64,000 nt of DNA, taken from JBFKMV01 sp041629655 (GTDB taxonomy: Bacteria; Acidobacteriota; Polarisedimenticolia; Polarisedimenticolales; Polarisedimenticolaceae). This document shows, one piece after another, positions 46,316 through 57,493 of this stretch. The stretch is taken from assembly GCA_041629655.1 (NCBI GenBank), contig JBFKMV010000001.1, forward strand, positions 19,466 to 83,465, in the 5' to 3' direction. Under the pieces are notes generated by a model that worked only from the letters and a program-made list of their open reading frames with translations, was not told the DNA's origin and searched no databases. The stretch's first letter is position 1, and every line of letters starts with the position of its first letter. A program made the translations under genes and the position numbers.

Positions 46316-48409
46316 TCAGCTGGCTTCCTGCTTGCGCTTCTGGTACTCGGCGATGATCTTCTCGCGCACGCTTGCAGGCGCCTCGTCGTAGTGGTCGAAC
46401 TCCATCGTGTAGGAGCCGCGATCCGAGGTCAGCGACTTCAGCGTCGAGGCGTAGTCCAGCATCTCGGCCAGCGGCACCTGGGCCTTGATCACCTGGTCTC
46501 CGCCGACCGCCTCCATGCCCTGCGGCTTGCCGCGGCGCGAGGACAGGTCGCCCATGATGTCGCCCATGTTCTCCTCGGGTGCGGTGATCTCGACCTGCAT
46601 GATCGGCTCGAGGATCGTCGGCCGCGCCTTGTCCATCGCGCCCTGGAAGGCCAGCGAGCCGGCGATCTTGAACGCCATCTCGGAGGAGTCGACGCTGTGG
46701 AACTTGCCGTCGACCAGCGTGACCTTGAAGTCGATCACCGGGCAGCCGGACAGCCAGCCGCGCTCGGCCGCCTCCGCGATCCCCTTCTGCACCGCCGGCC
46801 GGTAGTTCTGCGGGATCGAGCCGCCGAAGATCTTGTCCTCGAACTCGAACCCGCCGCCGCGCGGCAGCGGCTCCATGTGGATCACGCACACGCCGAACTG
46901 CCCGCGTCCGCCGGATTGTTTCTTGTGCTTGCCCTCGACGTTCTCGACCTTGCGGGTGATCGTCTCGAGGTAGGGCACCTTCGGCAGTTTGAGGATCGCA
47001 TCGACGCCGAACTTGCGCTTCATCCGCGACAGCGCGACCTCGACGTGGACCTGGCCGGTGCCCGAGACCAGCAGCTCGCCGGTCTGCGGGTCGCGCCCGA
47101 CCTTGAGCACCGGGTCCTCCTCGGTCAGCCGGTGCAGCGCCTGCGAGATCTTCTCCTCGTCGCCCTTCGACTTCGGCTCGACGGCGAACGAGATCGCCGG
47201 CGGCCGGAACTCCACGGACTTGTACTGGATCGGGTGCGCCGGGTCGGCCAGCGTGTCGCCGGTGTGGGTCTCCTTGAGCTTGGCCACCACGCCCAGGTCG
47301 CCGGCGCGGATCTCGCCGATCGCCTCGAGCTGCTTGCCCTGGAGCAGCGAGATGCCGCCCATCCGCTCGGACGTCTCGTGCTGCACGTTGACCACCGAGC
47401 TGTCGCTCTTGAGCACTCCGCTCTGCACGCGGAACAGCGACAACCGCCCGGCGTAGGGGTCGGCGACGGTCTTGAACACCAGCGCCGAGACCGGCTCGGT
47501 CGTGGCCACCTTGCGCACGACCTCGTCGTCCTTGCCCGGGACGGTGCCGCGGATCTCGCCGCGCCAGTCCGGGGCCGGGACCAGGTCGGCGACCGCATCC
47601 AGCAGCGGCTGCACGCCGATCACGCGCGAGGCGGCGGCGCAGAACACCGGGAAGATCTTGCGTCGCGCCACGGCCTTGCGCAGGCCCGCGGCCAGCTCCT
47701 CGGCGCCCAGCTCCCCGGCCTCGAAAAACTTCTCCATCAGCGCGTCGTCGGTCTCGGCGATCATCTCCACCAGTGCGGATCGCGCCTCGGCGGCGCGCTC
47801 GGCCAGGTCCCCCGGGACGTCCTCCTCGGCGGGCTGGCCGGAGGCGTCGGTGGCGAAGCGGACCGCCTTCATGCGGATCAGGTCGACGACGCCGGCGAAG
47901 TCCTTCTCCTCACCGATCGGGATCTGCAGCGGAACCGCCTCGCGGCCGAAGCGCTCCTGGATCGCCGCGAGACAGCGGTCGAACGAGGCGCGCTCGCGGT
48001 CGAGCTTGTTGATCGCGAACATCACCGGCAGCCCGAACCCGGCGGCGTAGTTGAAGGCCCGGTTGGTCACGACCTCGACCCCGGCGACCCCTTCGATCAG
48101 CAGCAGCGCCGCGTCGGCGACCGACAGGGCCGACTTGGCGTCGGCGGCGAAGGCGGCATAGCCGGGCGTGTCCAGCAGGTTGATCTTGCGGTTGTTCCAC
48201 TCCAGGTGCGCCAGCGCCATCTGGAGCGAGATCTTCCGCTCGATCTCCTCCTCGTCGTAGTCGGTGATCGAGGTCCCGTCGTCCACGCTACCCAGCCGGT
48301 TGGTCGCCCCGGAGAGGAACAACATCGCCGAGGCCAGCGTGGTCTTGCCGCAGTCGCCGTGGCCGACCAGCGCGACGTTCCGGATGTCCGCGGTGTCGTA
48401 AACCTTCAT
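46316..48409 (-). CDS. Elongation factor G-like protein (EF-G2/FusA2 type)
   Basis: 697 aa with all five EF-G domains. P-loop [16 protein letters not shown] and NKLD are intact. Switch II reads DTPGYAAF, so the catalytic histidine of DTPGHVDF is tyrosine, as in the FusA2/EF-G-like branch reported to bind GTP but hydrolyse it poorly. Switch I ([13 protein letters not shown]) lacks the RGIT motif. Domain IV has [15 protein letters not shown]. The cell's canonical EF-G should be elsewhere. ATG with AAGGAG 7 bp before it; first gene of the asnS-rimO-pgpA-ribF-tmk-holB operon. Confidence 0.93.
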   Translation of the reverse strand: MKVYDTADIRNVALVGHGDCGKTTLASAMLFLSGATNRLGSVDDGTSITDYDEEEIERKISLQMALAHLEWNNRKINLLDTPGYAAFAADAKSALSVADAALLLIEGVAGVEVVTNRAFNYAAGFGLPVMFAINKLDRERASFDRCLAAIQERFGREAVPLQIPIGEEKDFAGVVDLIRMKAVRFATDASGQPAEEDVPGDLAERAAEARSALVEMIAETDDALMEKFFEAGELGAEELAAGLRKAVARRKIFPVFCAAASRVIGVQPLLDAVADLVPAPDWRGEIRGTVPGKDDEVVRKVATTEPVSALVFKTVADPYAGRLSLFRVQSGVLKSDSSVVNVQHETSERMGGISLLQGKQLEAIGEIRAGDLGVVAKLKETHTGDTLADPAHPIQYKSVEFRPPAISFAVEPKSKGDEEKISQALHRLTEEDPVLKVGRDPQTGELLVSGTGQVHVEVALSRMKRKFGVDAILKLPKVPYLETITRKVENVEGKHKKQSGGRGQFGVCVIHMEPLPRGGGFEFEDKIFGGSIPQNYRPAVQKGIAEAAERGWLSGCPVIDFKVTLVDGKFHSVDSSEMAFKIAGSLAFQGAMDKARPTILEPIMQVEITAPEENMGDIMGDLSSRRGKPQGMEAVGGDQVIKAQVPLAEMLDYASTLKSLTSDRGSYTMEFDHYDEAPASVREKIIAEYQKRKQEAS

Positions 48410-48470
48410 CGGGCGCTCCTTACGCGCGTTTCGAGGTTTCTGGTGTCCCGGGGTGCCGGAAGAAAGCGGG

Positions 48471-48479
48471 AATATACCA
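48471..48479 (-). promoter_or_regulatory. Extended -10 promoter of the EF-G-like operon
   Basis: Leftward TGGTATATT (48479-48471), identical to that before secA; start near 48464, leader about 55 nt. Confidence 0.5.
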
Positions 48480-48587
48480 TAGCGGCGCGGCCGGCGCGGG
48501 CGCGCGCGCGGCGCCTTTTCGACGCTTTCGACTCCGTTTCGGCGCCCGCCCCCGACACCGCCCACGGCCCGGATTTTCGGCGCTTTC

Positions 48588-48616
48588 TTGACCGGGGCGG
48601 GGCCCGGACCTAGGTT
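48588..48616 (+). promoter_or_regulatory. Promoter of the zinc-ribbon/M48 gene pair
   Basis: TTGACC (48588-48593), 17 bp, TAGGTT (48611-48616); start near 48623, 36 nt before the ATG. Confidence 0.6.
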
Positions 48617-48658
48617 TTGAGGGTGCCGCCGGGGGATCCATGTGGAGGGCGAGCTTCG

Positions 48659-49270
48659 ATGCTCGAAGCGACCAACCTGCTCGTCACCTGCCCGTCCTGT
48701 CGGGCGCTGTACCGTCACGCCGCCGCCGCGGCCGGAGCGGACCGCGCGCGCTGCTCGCGCTGTAGCTCGGTGTTCCTGCTGACCGGCTCGGTGGGCGCGT
48801 CGTATCGCGTCGTCGACGCGGCCGCGCTGCCCGTCCCACGCCCCGGGATCCCGCACCACGGGCCGGGCGCACCGCTGGGGATCGGGATGGACGACCCGTC
48901 GCTGGCCGAGCAGCTCGAGCGCGCCGGACGCACCTCCGGTCCCGGCGCGGAGCGACGCCCGATGACGTACCGGGTGCTGGCCGACGAGGAGCCGGAACAC
49001 GCCTCGGCCCGGACGGCGGCGCCCGGCGTCGCGGACGAGGTCGTGGCGGCGGAGAGCCCCGCGGAGGCGACCCCGGCCCCGGTCCGGGCGCGACACGGCG
49101 CGCTCGCCAGGGGTACGATCACCCTGTGCTGTATCGGGCTCGGCGCAGCCGCGGGCTACCTGACGGCGTCCGATCTGGCGGGTGACTTCCGGGTCGGGGC
49201 GGCGATCGGCGGCGCGGCCGGCCTGGTCCTGGCCTGGGGGTGGCTGCGATGGATGTCCCGCAACACCTAG
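48659..49270 (+). CDS. Zinc-ribbon membrane protein of unknown function
   Basis: 203 aa. An N-terminal MJ0042-type zinc ribbon has C11-x2-C14 and C32-x2-C35 (CPSC, CSRC). A long Pro/Ala-rich linker (about 60-150) follows, then two hydrophobic segments (GTITLCCIGLGAAAGYLTAS and VGAAIGGAAGLVLAWGWL). Similar zinc-ribbon plus membrane proteins are common and uncharacterised in myxobacteria-like genomes. It overlaps the M48 gene by 22 bp, which also starts with zinc-binding cysteines, so the two may work together. Confidence 0.75.
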   Translation: MLEATNLLVTCPSCRALYRHAAAAAGADRARCSRCSSVFLLTGSVGASYRVVDAAALPVPRPGIPHHGPGAPLGIGMDDPSLAEQLERAGRTSGPGAERRPMTYRVLADEEPEHASARTAAPGVADEVVAAESPAEATPAPVRARHGALARGTITLCCIGLGAAAGYLTASDLAGDFRVGAAIGGAAGLVLAWGWLRWMSRNT

Positions 49271-50397
49271 CGGGATCGAGTCAACCGGTCGAGGTTCCCG
49301 AAGCCGAATCCTGTCCGCGTTGCGGGACCCCCTGGGGGCACCTCCCATCGGTCGAGGTGGGGGCTCTCGGCACCGCCTCGATCCGGCGCTGCATCCGCTG
49401 CGGCGCGCGCGCCACCACCGGGACCGAAAAGCTGCGCTGGGCGTTCAACTGCAATCGCTGCGGCCTGCCGTTCCTGGACGACGAGCCGCTGGCGCAGACC
49501 GAGCAGCGCTGCCTCGACTGCCGCGGCGACGAGCAGCCCGCAGCGGTGACGGAGCCCGAGTTGGCGGTTGCCACCGAGGCGGAGTTTCGCGCGGCGCTCG
49601 CCGCCACGTGGCGCTTCGTCGGGGCTCCCGCGCTGACCGCGTATCTCGACCGGCTGGTGCAGCGGGTCGCGCGGCGCGTGCCGGGGGCGCCGGACGATCC
49701 CCGGGTGGTGGTGATCCAGGACTGGGCGGTGCGACGCCTGGGCCTGCCGTCGGGGACCGTGCTGCTCAGCGTCGGGGCGCTGGGGTTCCTCGAGGACGAG
49801 GCGGAGCTGGTGTTCGTGCTGGCGCACGAGCTGGCTCACGCGGCGTCGGGGGATGCCGCCGAGCGCCTGGCCCGGCTCGGGTTCCAGAGCGTGGCGCGCG
49901 AGGACTCGGACCCCGAGGTCGCGGCGTGGGTCCGGGCGGCCGAGGACCTGGCGCGGATGGGCTACGGCTGGCAGCGCGAGCGCGAGGCCGACGCGCGCGC
50001 GATCGAGGCGCTGCTGGCGATGAACTACGACCCCGGCTCGGTGCTGCGGTACTTCGAGCGGCTCCAGGAGGGGATCGAGGCCGGCAACGTGAACCTCGCC
50101 GAGCTGGCCACCTCCCACCCGACGCCGCTCGAGCGCGCGCGGCGCGTCGAGAGCGCGGTCCGCGCGGCCGGCGGCGCTGCCGCGGTGCTGCGGGTCAACC
50201 GCGAGGTGTACCGGCGCGTGGCCGGCCGTCGTCTGCTGGAGGCCGAGCTGGACCGCTCCGAGCTGGGACAGCGCTCGGAGCACGACGCCGACGGCTCGCG
50301 GCTGCGACGCGCCCTGCGCCGGCTGGGCTGGGCCGCGCTCGGCGTGGGCACCCTGGCGCTGCTGATCCTGCTGGTCGGCTGGCTGCTCTCGCGCTGA
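49249..50397 (+). CDS. M48-family zinc metalloprotease with N-terminal zinc ribbons
   Basis: 382 aa. The first 90 residues carry four CxxC pairs (CPRC, CIRC, CNRC, CLDC) for two zinc ribbons. The catalytic motif is HELAH (His193, Glu194, His197), with the third ligand in the downstream EREADARAIEALL. One membrane segment closes the protein (LGVGTLALLILLVGWLLSR). M48 enzymes handle protein quality control at membranes, or the outer membrane in BepA's case. A cytosolic catalytic domain is likely because there is no signal peptide. A GTG three codons upstream is an alternative start. Confidence 0.85.
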   Translation: MDVPQHLAGSSQPVEVPEAESCPRCGTPWGHLPSVEVGALGTASIRRCIRCGARATTGTEKLRWAFNCNRCGLPFLDDEPLAQTEQRCLDCRGDEQPAAVTEPELAVATEAEFRAALAATWRFVGAPALTAYLDRLVQRVARRVPGAPDDPRVVVIQDWAVRRLGLPSGTVLLSVGALGFLEDEAELVFVLAHELAHAASGDAAERLARLGFQSVAREDSDPEVAAWVRAAEDLARMGYGWQREREADARAIEALLAMNYDPGSVLRYFERLQEGIEAGNVNLAELATSHPTPLERARRVESAVRAAGGAAAVLRVNREVYRRVAGRRLLEAELDRSELGQRSEHDADGSRLRRALRRLGWAALGVGTLALLILLVGWLLSR

Positions 50398-50463
50398 AGC
50401 TCGCCCCGCCCGCGCTAGCATGGACGGCGCGCCGGGGTGTGGTGGCGCGGCGGGCGAGCGAGC

Positions 50464-51510
50464 GTGAGGATCGACGACTACGACTACGAGCTTCCGGGCG
50501 AGCTGATCGCCCAGGCCCCGCTGCCCGACCGGGACGCCTCGCGGCTGATGCTGCTGGAGCGGGAGCACGGCGGCCTCGAGCACCGCCGCTTCGCCGAGCT
50601 GCCGCGGCTGCTCGACCCCGGGGACCTGCTGGTGCTCAACGATACCCGCGTGCTTCCGGCGCGCCTGCTCGGGCGCAAGCCCGGCGGCGGCGGCATCGAG
50701 GTGTTCCTGCTCGAGCGGGACGCGGCCACGGCCGGAGAGGCGTGGGAGTGCCTGCTCCGGGCCTCGCGCAAGCCGCCCCGCGGCTCGCGGATCCGGTTCG
50801 AGGAACAGCTGACCGCGGAGGTGCTCGAGCGGCGCGACGACCGCTGGCTGATGCGGTTCGAGCATCCCGCCGGGGACCCCGCGGCGGCGCTCCGCCGGAT
50901 CGGGCGGATGCCGCTTCCCCCGTACATCCGCCGCCGGCCCGACGACGCGCGGGATGCCGAGGACCGGCTGCGCTACCAGACCGTGTTCGGCCGCGCGCCG
51001 GGCGCGGTGGCGGCGCCCACCGCCGGACTCCACTTCACCGAGCGCAGCTTCGCGGCGCTGCGCGAGCGCGGGGTGCGGCTGGGGTTCCTGACGCTGCACG
51101 TCGGGCTGGGAACGTTCCTCCCGGTCCGGGTCGAGCGGGTGGAGGACCACGTGATGCACGAGGAACGGTTCGTGTTGCCCGCGGCGACCGCCGAGGCGCT
51201 GGCCGAAACCCGGCGCGGCGGGGGACGCGTCGTGGCCGTCGGCACGACCGTGGTGCGCACGCTCGAGCATCAGGCCCGCCCGGACGGCACGGTGGAGCCG
51301 GGGGCCGGCCGCTCGGGACTCTACATCCGCCCCGGACACCGGTTCCGCGTCGTGGACGCGTTGCTGACCAACTTCCACCTTCCGCGCTCGACGCTGCTGC
51401 TGCTGGTCAGCGCGTTCGCCGGACGCGAGGCCGTGCTCGCGGCCTACCGCGAGGCGGTGCGGGAGCGCTATCGCTTCTACTCGTATGGCGATGCGATGCT
51501 GATCCGCTGA
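50464..51510 (+). CDS. queA: S-adenosylmethionine:tRNA ribosyltransferase-isomerase QueA
   Basis: 348 aa from GTG 50464. Signature segments: YDYELPGELIAQAPLPDRDASRL in parts, LVLNDTRVLPARLLGRK, APTAGLHFT, LTLHVGLGTFLPVR and TNFHLPRSTLLLLVSAFAG. It makes epoxyqueuosine in tRNA. Next to tgt, its pathway partner. Confidence 0.95.
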   Translation: MRIDDYDYELPGELIAQAPLPDRDASRLMLLEREHGGLEHRRFAELPRLLDPGDLLVLNDTRVLPARLLGRKPGGGGIEVFLLERDAATAGEAWECLLRASRKPPRGSRIRFEEQLTAEVLERRDDRWLMRFEHPAGDPAAALRRIGRMPLPPYIRRRPDDARDAEDRLRYQTVFGRAPGAVAAPTAGLHFTERSFAALRERGVRLGFLTLHVGLGTFLPVRVERVEDHVMHEERFVLPAATAEALAETRRGGGRVVAVGTTVVRTLEHQARPDGTVEPGAGRSGLYIRPGHRFRVVDALLTNFHLPRSTLLLLVSAFAGREAVLAAYREAVRERYRFYSYGDAMLIR

Positions 51511-53381
<1,871 letters not shown>

Positions 53382-54938
53382 TCAGCCCGCAGACTTCTGC
53401 GGGGCGGGGTCCGGCTGGTCCGCGGCGGGCTTGGGGCGCTTGCGCTCGCCGCGAATCATGAAGTTGCGGTCGAGCGCCTGGAAGGCGTCCGCCGACTCGA
53501 TCAGCGACTTGGCGGTGGTGCGCGGCCAGCCGATCACCTCGACCCGGGGACCCATCAGCTTGACCCGCTGCACCAGCGACGTGAAGTCGCCGTCTCCGGA
53601 GACCAGCACCAGCACGTCGAGACGCGGCGCGGCGTCGAGGATGTCCAGCGCCATCTCCATGTCCCAGTCGCCTTTCATCGACCCGTCGGCGCGAACGCGC
53701 AGCGTCTTGCGATGCACGTCGATGCCCCGTTGCTCGAGGATCGAGATGAAGCCGGACTGGTCGATCTCCTTGGACTCGACGACGTAAGCCTTGGCCTGGA
53801 CCCGGCGCCGGTCGCGCACCGCCGTCTCCAACAGCGCGTCGAAATCGAGCTTGCCCTTCAGTCGCCGCGCGCCGTAGTACATGTTCTGCACGTCGACGAA
53901 CACGCCGACCCGTTCGGGCTCGCCCTTGCGCCGCCGCGACAGCGGCCCGCCGACGCGCTTCTTCACCGCCGTCTTGTAGGAGCGGACCTCGGCCCGCAGC
54001 TCGTCGAGCTGCTGCGTGGTCTCCTTGGTCTCCTTCCGCCGGTCGCGCCGGAAGGCGGCCATCTCCTTCTGCAGCGCCTGCAGTCCCTCGGCCAGGCTCC
54101 CCAGCTGCTGCGGGTCGATCACCGGGGCCGCCTTGCCGCGCGGCGGTCCCAGCGCCTCCACGGCGTGCGTCAGCTTGCGCTGCTCGGTGGACAACCGGCG
54201 CACGCTGCGCGCGAGCTTGTCCAGCGCGTCGTCGCTGGGCGCGCGCTGCGCCTGGGCCGCAGCCTCCTCCTCGGCGCCCCGCGCGTCGCGCAGCTCCTTG
54301 CGCAGCCGCTCGACCAGCAGGCGCGACTCGGCCAGCTCGCCCTTGCGCTGGATCAGGTCGCGCTTGGTCGTGCGCGCGGTCTCGCGGCTCTTGGCGAGCT
54401 GTCCGTCGAGGTGGGCGACCTTCTTCTGCTGCTCCGTGGCGCGTTTCTTCAACCGCGCCAGCTCGCGCTTGAGCTTGACCGTCTCGTCCGCGGGCGCGCC
54501 GTTGCCGGGTGCGGGCCGCAGGTCGGGCCGCGCCAGCAACGCGGTCAGGCCGTCGGCCAGCTTCCCGCCGCCGTCGTCCTGGGCCAGCAGGAACAGGTGC
54601 AGCCCGAGCTGGCCGTCCTCGGCCGCCTCGGCCACCGCGCGCACGCGCTCGAGCTTCTCGGGTTCCCCGAGCCGGGCCCACGTCCGGGCCGCGGCGCCGG
54701 TCTCCTTCTTCAGCGCGCGGAAGATCGTCCGGCGCGTGGTGTCCTCGCCCTCCGCGCGCTCCACGAGATCCTGGAGGATCCGCTCACGCTTCTGCGACTG
54801 GGTGCGCATCCCGGGGTAGCGCAGGCCGCAGGTGTTGGCCAGGCGGACCAGTCGCCGCTGGTCGAGGAGATCGTCGAGCACCCTGGCGAGTCCGTCGCGG
54901 CCGAGCCGCTGGACGACCTCCTGCTCGGGGTGACTCAT
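53382..54938 (-). CDS. NYN (LabA-like PIN) domain protein with long coiled coil
   Basis: 518 aa. The N-terminal ~140 residues are helical and Arg/Glu-rich. A long coiled coil covers about residues 150-330 (LKRELARLKKRATEQQKKVAHLDGQ in shorter parts). The C-terminal NYN domain has GVFVDVQNMYYGAR, MKGDWDMEMALDIL and LVLVSGDGDFTSLVQRVK, the three acidic motifs of LabA/PIN-type nucleases. It is probably an RNA nuclease or RNA-binding protein; the coiled coil should drive multimerisation. Start: ATG 54938 with GGAG 7 bp before it. Confidence 0.82.
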   Translation of the reverse strand: MSHPEQEVVQRLGRDGLARVLDDLLDQRRLVRLANTCGLRYPGMRTQSQKRERILQDLVERAEGEDTTRRTIFRALKKETGAAARTWARLGEPEKLERVRAVAEAAEDGQLGLHLFLLAQDDGGGKLADGLTALLARPDLRPAPGNGAPADETVKLKRELARLKKRATEQQKKVAHLDGQLAKSRETARTTKRDLIQRKGELAESRLLVERLRKELRDARGAEEEAAAQAQRAPSDDALDKLARSVRRLSTEQRKLTHAVEALGPPRGKAAPVIDPQQLGSLAEGLQALQKEMAAFRRDRRKETKETTQQLDELRAEVRSYKTAVKKRVGGPLSRRRKGEPERVGVFVDVQNMYYGARRLKGKLDFDALLETAVRDRRRVQAKAYVVESKEIDQSGFISILEQRGIDVHRKTLRVRADGSMKGDWDMEMALDILDAAPRLDVLVLVSGDGDFTSLVQRVKLMGPRVEVIGWPRTTAKSLIESADAFQALDRNFMIRGERKRPKPAADQPDPAPQKSAG

Positions 54939-55115
54939 CCACGGTCTCCACGTCGGGCGACGAACGTGCCTCGGGGCAAGGTGCGCTTCCAAGTTGCTGT
55001 GGATGTTCAACTTAGAGAGGCGATCCTCCGCCCGGGGTCAAGGGTAGTATAGCATCGGCCGGTGCGCCCCCGGCAGGGCGACCGGGCCCCGCGCGGGGCC
55101 CGCCGGAGACCCGCG

Positions 55116-55493
55116 ATGATCCTCGGTGTCGGTCTGGACCTGGTCGAGATCGAGCGCCTGGCGCGCGCGCTCGAGCGCCACGGGCGGCGGTTCGAGGAGC
55201 GGGTGTTCACCCGCCGGGAACGCGAGGATTGCCGCGGGCGGGCCGACCGGCTGCAGCGTCTGGCCGCCCGCTTCGCCGCCAAGGAGGCCTGCCTGAAGGC
55301 CTTCGGGACGGGCTGGTCGCAGGGCCTCGCGTTCGGCCAGGTCGAGGTGGTCAACGAGCCCGGGGGCCGCCCGGCGCTCCGGCTGTCCGGGGCGGCGGAG
55401 CGGTTCGCGACGAGTCTCGGCGTGCGGCGCACCCACCTCAGCCTGACCCACCAGTCGGGTCATGCCGCGGCGGTCGTGATCCTGGAGAGCTAG
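55116..55493 (+). CDS. acpS: Holo-[acyl-carrier-protein] synthase
   Basis: 125 aa. GVGLDLVEIERLARAL (metal-binding Asp), RFAAKEACLKAFGTG (KE-A-x-KAxG) and LSLTHQSGHAAAVVILE are the AcpS motifs. It transfers phosphopantetheine from CoA to ACP. GGAG lies 8 nt before the ATG. Divergent from the NYN gene; a TAGTAT box at 55045 may be its -10. Confidence 0.95.
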   Translation: MILGVGLDLVEIERLARALERHGRRFEERVFTRREREDCRGRADRLQRLAARFAAKEACLKAFGTGWSQGLAFGQVEVVNEPGGRPALRLSGAAERFATSLGVRRTHLSLTHQSGHAAAVVILES

Positions 55494-55506
55494 CGGGTTC
55501 CGAGCG

Positions 55507-56841
55507 CTACGATTCGGGGTCGCGCAGCTCGATGATGCCCTGCTCGCGCATCCGCTTGAGGGTCCGCAGCGCCTCGACCTCGCGCAGCGGGGCGATCTGG
55601 ATGATCGACTTGACGTCCCAGGTGCCGTCGATGCGGCTGAGCAGGAAGAACTCGGTCGGCGACAGCTCGGCGGAGGCCAGCTCCGCCACCGGCCGCGTCA
55701 GCGAGGGGATCTTCCGCGCCGGCAGGTAGTGCCGGTAGGCCTTCTCGATGAACGCCGCCTCCGCCTCGCGCATCAGCCGCTGCAGCGCGGAATCCTCGGT
55801 GTGCGTGCGGTACAGACCGTCCAGGATCGTCAGCGCGCCCTCGTACTCGCCGCGCGTCATCAGGTCGCGGCTCGCCGCCAGGTCCGCCTCGAGCCCACCC
55901 ACCGGTTCCTCGGCGCTCGCGGCATCCTCGTCCGTGACGACGGTCGCCGTCATCGTCGCTCCGGCCGTCGATCGCGCGGCGACCGCGAGATCTCCCGGCG
56001 GGGCGGACGGAGCGTCCAGCTCGGCCCCGACGGCGATCAGCCGTTGGTCGGCCTCCGGCGGCGCCGGCGTGTCGCCGGAGTCCTGGCCGGCCGGCCCGTC
56101 CGCGTCGGCGGTCCCCGGTGCGTCCGCGGCAAACTGCCGTTTGCCCAGGATCTCGACGAAACCGTTTCGCTGCAGCTCGTAGAGGAACTTGGTCACGATG
56201 TATTCGGAGCCGTGGGCGATCAGCAGGATCTCGCCCACCGTGCGCTCGCCGTCGATGGAGTCGTAGATCCGGCGGGCCATCCGGTTCTGCAGCACCTCGG
56301 CCGGCGGGATGCGTTCGGTCCGGCCGAGCAGGATCCCGGGATCGTTGAACACCTCGCGGATCATGCGCATCTCGTCGTAGCGCTTGAGGCCGCGCAGCAG
56401 GATGTCCTCGACCTGCAGACTGACCGGCATCACGTGCTCGGCCTTGTCGAGGGTCTCCTCGAAGCGGAACACCCCGTCGTCCCAGTCGAACACGCTGTAG
56501 ATCGTCTCCTCGGCCTTCGCGGCGAGGTGCGTGGTCAGGTCGTGCTGGGAGAGGTAATGCCGCTGGACCAGGATCGTGCCGAGGTGCCGGCCGTTCTGCT
56601 CCTGGAGCTCGAGCGCCTCCCGGAGCTGGTCCTCGTTGATCTTGCCGCGGGAGAGCAGGAAGTGTCCGATCCGCTCCGGGGGGTCGTCCGACGAGCAGCC
56701 GATCACCCGGCCGTCGCGGAACAGGAACCACTTGAAGACCTTGTTGCGCTCGATCTCGAGCGTGCCCGTCCGGCGCGCGCCGCCGAGCCACTGCAGCAGG
56801 TCCGGCAGGGACATCGTGGACAGGGTTCCGGAAAGCGGCAT
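55507..56841 (-). CDS. DUF4388 (PATAN) domain protein with helical repeats
   Basis: 444 aa. The N-terminal PATAN/DUF4388 domain (MSLPDLLQWLGGARRTGTLEI, WFLFRDGRVIGCSSDDPPE) is followed by a GspE_N-like helical segment (LSRGKINEDQLREALELQE). Then comes a middle region similar to a second DUF4388 pass, an acidic Ala/Pro-rich linker (about 245-310), and a C-terminal helical/winged segment (TRPVAELASAELSPTEFFLLSRIDG in parts). PATAN proteins in deltaproteobacteria and cyanobacteria act in signalling and polarity or motility. The exact role here is unknown. Confidence 0.72.
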   Translation of the reverse strand: MPLSGTLSTMSLPDLLQWLGGARRTGTLEIERNKVFKWFLFRDGRVIGCSSDDPPERIGHFLLSRGKINEDQLREALELQEQNGRHLGTILVQRHYLSQHDLTTHLAAKAEETIYSVFDWDDGVFRFEETLDKAEHVMPVSLQVEDILLRGLKRYDEMRMIREVFNDPGILLGRTERIPPAEVLQNRMARRIYDSIDGERTVGEILLIAHGSEYIVTKFLYELQRNGFVEILGKRQFAADAPGTADADGPAGQDSGDTPAPPEADQRLIAVGAELDAPSAPPGDLAVAARSTAGATMTATVVTDEDAASAEEPVGGLEADLAASRDLMTRGEYEGALTILDGLYRTHTEDSALQRLMREAEAAFIEKAYRHYLPARKIPSLTRPVAELASAELSPTEFFLLSRIDGTWDVKSIIQIAPLREVEALRTLKRMREQGIIELRDPES

Positions 56842-57008
56842 CGGCGCGGTCCTCGGCTCGCGACTCCGCCGCCGTCGGCGGGTCCCCTACCCAATTTAGG
56901 CCGTGGCGAGGCCGGGGCAAGCCGGCCCCGCGGGCCCCCCGGGGTCGCCCGGCGGGCGTGCTACGATCTGCGCCGGGGCGCGACGACGCCGTTTTCCGGA
57001 GCAGCGAC

Positions 57009-57479
57009 GTGGAGATCTTCCGGCTTCCGATGCGCGAGGTGGCCGCGCGGGTCCTGATGGACAGCGGCGAGTCGCTCGAGGGCGTGCTGTACGTGGTCGC
57101 CGAGGGCCCCGACGGTCATCCGGGACGGCTCGTGGACCGGCTCAACGACCCGACCGAGGAGTTCGTGCCGATGAGCTGGAAGGGCGACAGCGTCCTGATC
57201 AACAAGTCGGGCATGCTGACCGTGCGCCTCAAGGAGAGCGGCTTCGACGAGGTTCCCGACGCCGGCGAGCAACCCGAGCACACGGTTCCGGTGCGCGTCA
57301 CGCTGGCCGGCGGCCACGGCCTGCTGGGAAGGTTCTTCGTCTCGATGCCGCCCGAGCGGGCGCGCGTGTTGGACTACCTGAACGCGGCGCCGCGGTTCGT
57401 CCCGCTGCTCGGCGAGCAGAACGTCACGCTGGTCCAGCGGCGCTACATCCACAACGTCCGGACGCTGGCGGACGAGTAG
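57009..57479 (+). CDS. Small protein with duplicated beta domain, function unknown
   Basis: 156 aa from GTG 57009 (CCGGAG 7 bp before it). I do not recognise the family. Its two halves resemble each other. Half one has ARVLMDSGESLEGVLYVV, then GRLVDRLNDPTEEFVPMS and VLINKSGMLTV; half two has VRVTLAGGHGLLGRFFVS, then ARVLDYLNAAPRFVPLL and VTLVQRRYIHNV. The pattern (strand pair, R-x-x-D-x-LN-x-x-x-x-FVP, strand) suggests a tandem small beta domain, perhaps Sm-like. No signal or membrane segment. Divergent from the DUF4388 gene, so possibly linked to it in function. Confidence 0.6.
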   Translation: MEIFRLPMREVAARVLMDSGESLEGVLYVVAEGPDGHPGRLVDRLNDPTEEFVPMSWKGDSVLINKSGMLTVRLKESGFDEVPDAGEQPEHTVPVRVTLAGGHGLLGRFFVSMPPERARVLDYLNAAPRFVPLLGEQNVTLVQRRYIHNVRTLADE

Positions 57480-57493
57480 CGTCGTCGCCGGGA

